A stretch of 64,000 bases of DNA from Neckera pumila. Lineage: Eukaryota; Streptophyta; Bryopsida; Hypnales; Neckeraceae. The translations under genes and the position numbers were made by a program. The stretch's first letter is position 1, and each line of letters begins with the position of its first letter. Shown one piece after another: positions 59,695 through 64,000 of this stretch. Under the pieces are notes generated by a model. That model saw only the letters and a program-made list of their open reading frames with translations. It was not told where the DNA came from and did not search any database. The DNA lies in contig OZ018409.1 in the NCBI GenBank assembly GCA_963969595.1, positions 36,097,282 to 36,161,281 on the forward strand, written 5' to 3'.

Positions 59695-59749
59695 TGAAGT
59701 TGGAGTGAAGATTTGAAGTTGGAGTGAAGATTTGAAGTTGGAGTTGGAG
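59695..59749. repeat. 20-bp minisatellite (GAAGTTGGAGTGAAGATTT)
   Basis: Three tandem units, the last one truncated and ending GGAGTTGGAGG. Confidence 0.85.
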
Positions 59750-60928
59750 GAGAATTTGTGTGTTGTGGCTTGTGGCTTGTCTTTTATTGTAAACTTTTAT
59801 TGTTGCGGGCGGCTTGGGTTAAACCAATGCTTAGCCTCATTTTGTGTTTGTGGAGACGGTGGGATTTAATCACCCACATGGTCGAATCTGTTTGTTCTCA
59901 CGGTGAAAGCTAAAGCCTAGTTAGAGCTGGTCACCGGGAGTTTGAATTTTAGGAGCCCATCATCCAAACGGCATCTTGTGTTATGCTGTCCCGTTTTACC
60001 CGTCCGAGGCCTGTGGTTCTTATTACCTACCTGACCAAATCCTGACCCGTTTAGAGCCAATACAGGATAGGCCAACAGGGAGGAGTTTGAAGGCTGAAGA
60101 ACGAAGAGAAGATTGAAGACTAGAAGACTTGTAGATTATTTGAAGTCAATGACTAACTAGTGCCAGTTGCAGCCAGATACTTTGCGTATTCCCAAAGCGC
60201 GCTCCTCTCAACACGACACCGCAAGTGCCAAAAATCCCACATTTGTAGTCTTGTTGAGGCTTGAATTTTTTTGTAATGATGCATTGCTTGCCACACTACA
60301 ACCTCACTTGTATAAAGAGGTTCCTATTTTCATCTCTAAATACACAAATTCAAAAACCACTTAAATTGATTTAAGTGGATTGGACTAGATAATTGGCTTG
60401 ATTGGATAATTTGACTTTTAATTTTCAATTAAAAACCTTGTTTAATAGTGGTCTTTTTCTTTTCTGAAATCTGGAGTTTATTCCAATAGTAAACCAAGAA
60501 CAAACGATGGTCAGCCTGTATTGGCTTTTTTTATTGTGGAAGTTGGCGACATGCCTGCTCTTATTGATTAGTTTTGCAAAATTCACATCATCTAACTACA
60601 TACTTCTGACAATTTTCATAAGAGACCTACCTGCATTTTAATAGACTGGATGGTCACTTTGGAGCAGCCCTTTAGAGGCCCCAAAATTTTTCTAATGAAC
60701 CCTCAATACTATGAAAAGTCCAAATTGCAATGGGTATCCTTGCACAAAATCTTAAACAGAAAAATCATAATCATTCATTTTCAAAATTGAATTTTTGATG
60801 CTAAAATTAGGCTTCAAAAAAAATTTGTCAAAAATATGAACTACTAAAAATAAAAATGTAGTATGGTTTTATTAACTCCAAAATTTTGTCAACACCAAAA
60901 TTTGGTGCTTTGGGCATTTAGGGGTTAA

Positions 60929-61558
60929 TGCTTTTGTCAATGTAGAGAACCTGTGTATAAATTCAACACCTTTATGAAATGTTTGGAAAATATTGTAGCC
61001 TGAGGTCACCTTTGGCAAAAAATAATTGAAAATTTTTTCTTTGAACTTCAACAACACAAAAATGTAGTAGAATAATATGTCAATGTGAGGAAAAAATATC
61101 AATAAATTTCAAGTTTGAAAAACAAGTATTTTTTCTATGCTTGCCAAATAGGGACAACAAACTTTGAGTCCTCTTGGATTAATAACAATTCTTTACACTA
61201 AAAATGAAGATTTGCGCCATTCAATAGTATATCTTGTTGTTAGATATACTCTTGCAAAATATTAGAAGCAAATAATAGATCTACCTTACTCTAAATTACC
61301 CTACAATATGAGGAGGTCAAATAATCCAACAATATATTAGCCATTCTTTTATGAGTGCACAACGGAATTTGCTTTTTGAAAATTCAAACAATAAACCATA
61401 AAGACAAACATTTAGAATACGTGGAAAAAAGTCAAAATTCTTTGACTTCAAATATTGCAAGATTATAGCTTCCAAAGTTAGAAGTTTTTTTTAATAAAGT
61501 TAGGTTATTCTTGGAATGTGAATATAGAACTAAAATTAGTATTTTTTTTTATGATTTT
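60929..61558. other. Intergenic, nothing recognised
   Basis: AT-rich spacer; no gene. Confidence 0.5.
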
Positions 61559-61690
61559 GGGTGATTGCAAGAAACACTTGTCCTATTTTGTGTCACATGT
61601 TCAATATAAAAGCTATTTTGTATCATAAGTGATGCAAAAATGATCCAATGAGCATAAAATTTAGTAGCAAGTTTTTTATAGCAATAGAGA
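61559..61690 (+). mobile_element. Truncated GGGTGATTGCAAG element E2
   Basis: The left end GGGTGATTGCAAGAAACACT continues TGTCCTATTTTGTGTCAC, as in E1 (one mismatch over 38 bases). Similarity fades after about 120 bases and no right end was found. Confidence 0.65.
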
Positions 61691-62018
61691 ATGTAATTAA
61701 GACAATTTTATTTTATAGTTAAATTTTGTCTTTTGAGTGTGAAATGGGTTATATGTTCAAAGTTTTGAGTAATAAAGTGTGAATGTGGTGATATTTGAAG
61801 CTAATGTGTGAAAAGTCTTATTGGCTTGAGCGGTTGTGAATTTTGACGGGTTTTTACCAAGAGATTTGAAGGGGTGTTTGAGGATGGATGGTGATAAATA
61901 GTCTTTCTTCTCTCATTCTTTTCCTCTCTTTAATTTCTCTTGTTTTTGGTGATGTGAGGTCGTATTTTTTTTTTTGTCGTATTAATTTTATAGATTCATT
62001 ATTGTCATTTATTGTTGT

Positions 62019-62917
62019 TCACTTAAGTGATAGTGATTATTGCTTAAGCGTGAAGTTGAATTTTGATGATATTTTACTTTGAGTATTTTATGAATGTCAA
62101 ATCAATTAAATTGAATAATTTAATATTCACTTAAGTGATTAATAGGTATTCTTTGGCTTGAATATTTTATAAAGGAGAATCTCTTTAAGAGAATTTTATT
62201 ATATTTTGAATGGATTTTGTCTATTGATTATATTTCATCTTTTAAGAGAATTTTTGTGTCAATGCTTAAAGCAAGATTTGTAGTAAAGAAGAGCAAAATA
62301 TTAAGTTAGTGATTGACTTAATAATTCCAGTGATTGGAAATTATTTGTAAACCAGGGATTGGTTTGAAATTGAGTGATCCAGAGATTGGATTTTATTTTG
62401 AAACTTTATAATTCTAGTGAATAGAAATTATTAAACAATTACAAACAAGTGATGTACATTCTAAATATTGAATGATTATTTATATGATTAATAAATTATA
62501 TTCCAATTGAAGGCATGTGTACATGATTGAATGCTTGAATGTGTATTTGAATTCTTTTATTAGAAATTGTATGAAATTGTGTGAATTTAGTAAGCATAAT
62601 TTAGAATTAGTATTACATTAAAAAAAGAAGAAGCTTCAAAATAACATGGTGATGCAAATGGAGAAAGCTTAAAGCGAAAGATAGAAAGATACATTGTCAT
62701 ATAAAGACCGGAGCCTTAAAAAGGGAAGAATTTGAAATTCTTTTAATTAATTTTGCAAAGCATATTTTTACATCCCTCAAGGAAAATTTTAGAATTGCTT
62801 GAAGCAATTGTATATTATTGTAATTGCTTAAAGCAATGTCCTTAGTTGTTCCAATCCCTAGAAAGGGTATATGTGTTACATTTACTTTAAGTAATTGAGA
62901 CATTCGCGCTTAAAGCG
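62019..62917. repeat. Cluster of about a dozen short palindromes with TTAA-type cores
   Basis: In 900 bases: TCACTTAAGTGA (62019 and 62127), GCTTAAGC (62042), CTCTTTAAGAG (62181), TCTTTTAAGAGA (62239), TGCTTAAAGCA (62263), GCTTAAAGC (62667), AATTGCTTGAAGCAATT (62793), ATTGCTTAAAGCAAT (62823), TTACTTTAAGTAA (62882) and CGCTTAAAGCG (62907). The outer bases differ between sites, but in each case both halves match. No open reading frame covers the cluster. Confidence 0.8.
62328..62420. repeat. Degenerate ~33-bp repeat built on CCAGNGATTGG
   Basis: CCAGTGATTGGAAATTATTT, CCAGGGATTGGTTTGAAATT, CCAGAGATTGGATTTTATTT and a weaker TCTAGTGAATAGAAATTATT follow each other. Confidence 0.65.
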
Positions 62918-63732
62918 ATTTAGATGTTAAGATGATATTTGTACCAAGCAATTGATGAGTTCTCGATTAAACCGAATTTTCAAAGTTCAAATGTATATAT
63001 TGTGAGATGCAGGTTGCAAATAAATATATTTGTAATACATTTCAGTGAATTCAAAGTATGAGATTTATGGATGTAGGTTCCCTTAGTTTATACTTTTAGA
63101 TTCACATTTTATTTTAAGATAAGACCGGGACAGACTTAGTGGTTAGAAATTTATATTCATAATTAGACAAAAATTAGATAGAGAATTCCTTCCTATTCCT
63201 AAATAGCATATGAAATACATCAAATATCCTAATATATTAAGATTAACGACATAATTTACCTACAAAGTGACATTAACTAACTAAAATACTAAGCTAATTT
63301 GAGTTTTCCCCCCAAACAAACCTAGTTGGAATTGTTTTGGTTTGTCTTAGAAAAATTGTACTATAGAGAACATACTAGAATTATTTCAATTTTCAAAATT
63401 CATTAAGCAAGTGAGATTGAATTTCAAATATATGTCATGTATGCAGTTTGGGGGATTTTCTATACTATTTAGTACCAAATGTAATGAGTTATGAGTAACT
63501 TACAATGTAAATTTGGTAGGCTACTTTTTCTAATGAAAATACATCTTTTCAAGAAAGGAATTTCCAATAGCTTGCCCTGCATTGGCCTAAAGTATGCTAC
63601 ATTCAGCATGACTTTCTCAACAATTAAAAATGATATTTTTGTTTTTTCTTTGAGCTTCCCTTATTGTTCTCAGTTGGCAATAATGACCACATTTAATATT
63701 AAACTTTCAAGTGCATTCTATAATTTCAGAAA

Positions 63733-64000
63733 GGGTGATTGCATAAAACACCTGTACTATTTTCTGTCACACATTGCATGTTGATTAGTTTTTTGGCTAT
63801 ATTTTTACATTTTGATTTCAAATGATTCAAGATTCATAGGCAAGGTACTTATGGCTATTATATGCCTTGTATAATTTTTTGAAAATAATAAAAAATGTTT
63901 TGCTATTTAATAATAGCCCCCAATATTATATCACACTTGCCAATTTGGGGGGTTTTAGTACTATTTAGTACCCAGAAAAACAAATTTGGAGCTGAAATTT
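63733..64000 (+). mobile_element. GGGTGATTGCA element E3, cut by the window end
   Basis: The left end GGGTGATTGCATAAAACACC and the following 260 bases align with E1 (TGTCACACATTGCATG-like, CAAGGTACTTATGGCTATTA, ATATGCCTTGTATAATTTTT, TCACACTTGCCAATTT). The right end lies beyond the window. Confidence 0.7.

Larger units (their letters stand above)
57755..60697. mobile_element. Long CATTAG-ended element (2943 bp) inserted in C7
   Basis: The left end CATTAGAGAAAATCTGAGGC continues CTCTGAAGGGC; the right end, inverted, reads CATTAGAAAAATTTTGGGGC and CTCTAAAGGGC. The boundaries are fixed by the break in C7. It is ten times longer than the 0.3-kb CATTAG MITEs that share its ends. No transposase frame is visible; the inside holds a foldback, a truncated CATTAC element and tandem repeats. 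The sub-segment 59800-60160 is less AT-rich and unrecognised. Confidence 0.75.
57335..60928 (-). mobile_element. TTAA-CCC element C7, split by a 2.9-kb insertion
   Basis: The ends are TTAACCCCAAAATGCCCAAG and GCTTTGGGCATTTAGGGGTTAA minus its first two bases. The outer parts, 57335-57754 and 60698-60928, align inverted with C3 (29672-30313) without a gap between them: CATTTCCAAGA at 57754 is followed in C3 by CCCTCAATACTA, which here resumes only at 60700. The uninterrupted length would be 651 bp, against 642 bp for C3. Confidence 0.82.

Noticed and set aside
59300..59750. Regular repeats resembling a CRISPR array or satellite
   Set aside because: Unit sizes differ (179 and 20 bp), there are no uniform spacers, and the host is a plant; simple tandem duplication explains them.
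58750..60660. LTR retrotransposon inside the 2.9-kb element
   Set aside because: No paired long terminal repeats, primer-binding site, polypurine tract or gag/pol frame was found; the sequence is left unrecognised.

Overview
This is plant nuclear DNA: a gene-poor, AT-rich stretch of streptophyte (almost certainly land-plant) chromosome. The evidence is four split genes with GT..AG introns whose products are plant-type: a plastid tocopherol-pathway methyltransferase, a plant LacZ-like glycoside hydrolase, a DUF1421 (FLOE-type) protein and a bHLH factor with the plant-only bHLH-MYC N-terminal domain. Species cannot be read from the sequence. Exons are close to balanced in GC, while the spaces between genes are very AT-rich. 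No bacterial operons, tRNA, rRNA or CRISPR array was seen.

Layout. All four genes lie on the minus strand. (1) 12.4-21.8 kb: an 18-exon GH2 beta-galactosidase-like gene, reconstructed exon by exon (about 1225 aa). (2) 26.5-28.8 kb: a three-exon FLOE/DUF1421 gene (about 568 aa). (3) 35.3-38.3 kb: a five-exon gamma-tocopherol C-methyltransferase gene (VTE4, about 359 aa). (4) 47.8-55.5 kb: a nine-exon bHLH gene (about 589 aa) with a divergent MYC-N domain, a canonical DNA-binding region and no C-terminal ACT-like domain. All exon phases close in frame. The genes belong to different processes (sugar hydrolysis, hydration-responsive condensates, vitamin E synthesis, transcription) and show no sign of being a functional cluster.

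The rest is mostly non-autonomous DNA transposons, and this is where the unusual content lies. At least five structural families recur: TTAA-CCC...GGG-TTAA elements that look piggyBac-like (about eight copies, one inside an intron of gene 1); CATTAG-ended 0.3-kb elements with internal ACGT dyads; a CACTA-like element; a TAA-flanked foldback element; and a GGGTGATTGCAAG-ended family. Several are nested, so order of insertion can be read: a 0.65-kb TTAA element at 57.3-60.9 kb was split by a 2.9-kb CATTAG element, which itself holds a foldback. A separate region at 62.0-62.9 kb holds about a dozen short palindromes centred on TTAA-like cores with differing flanks; I have no explanation for it.
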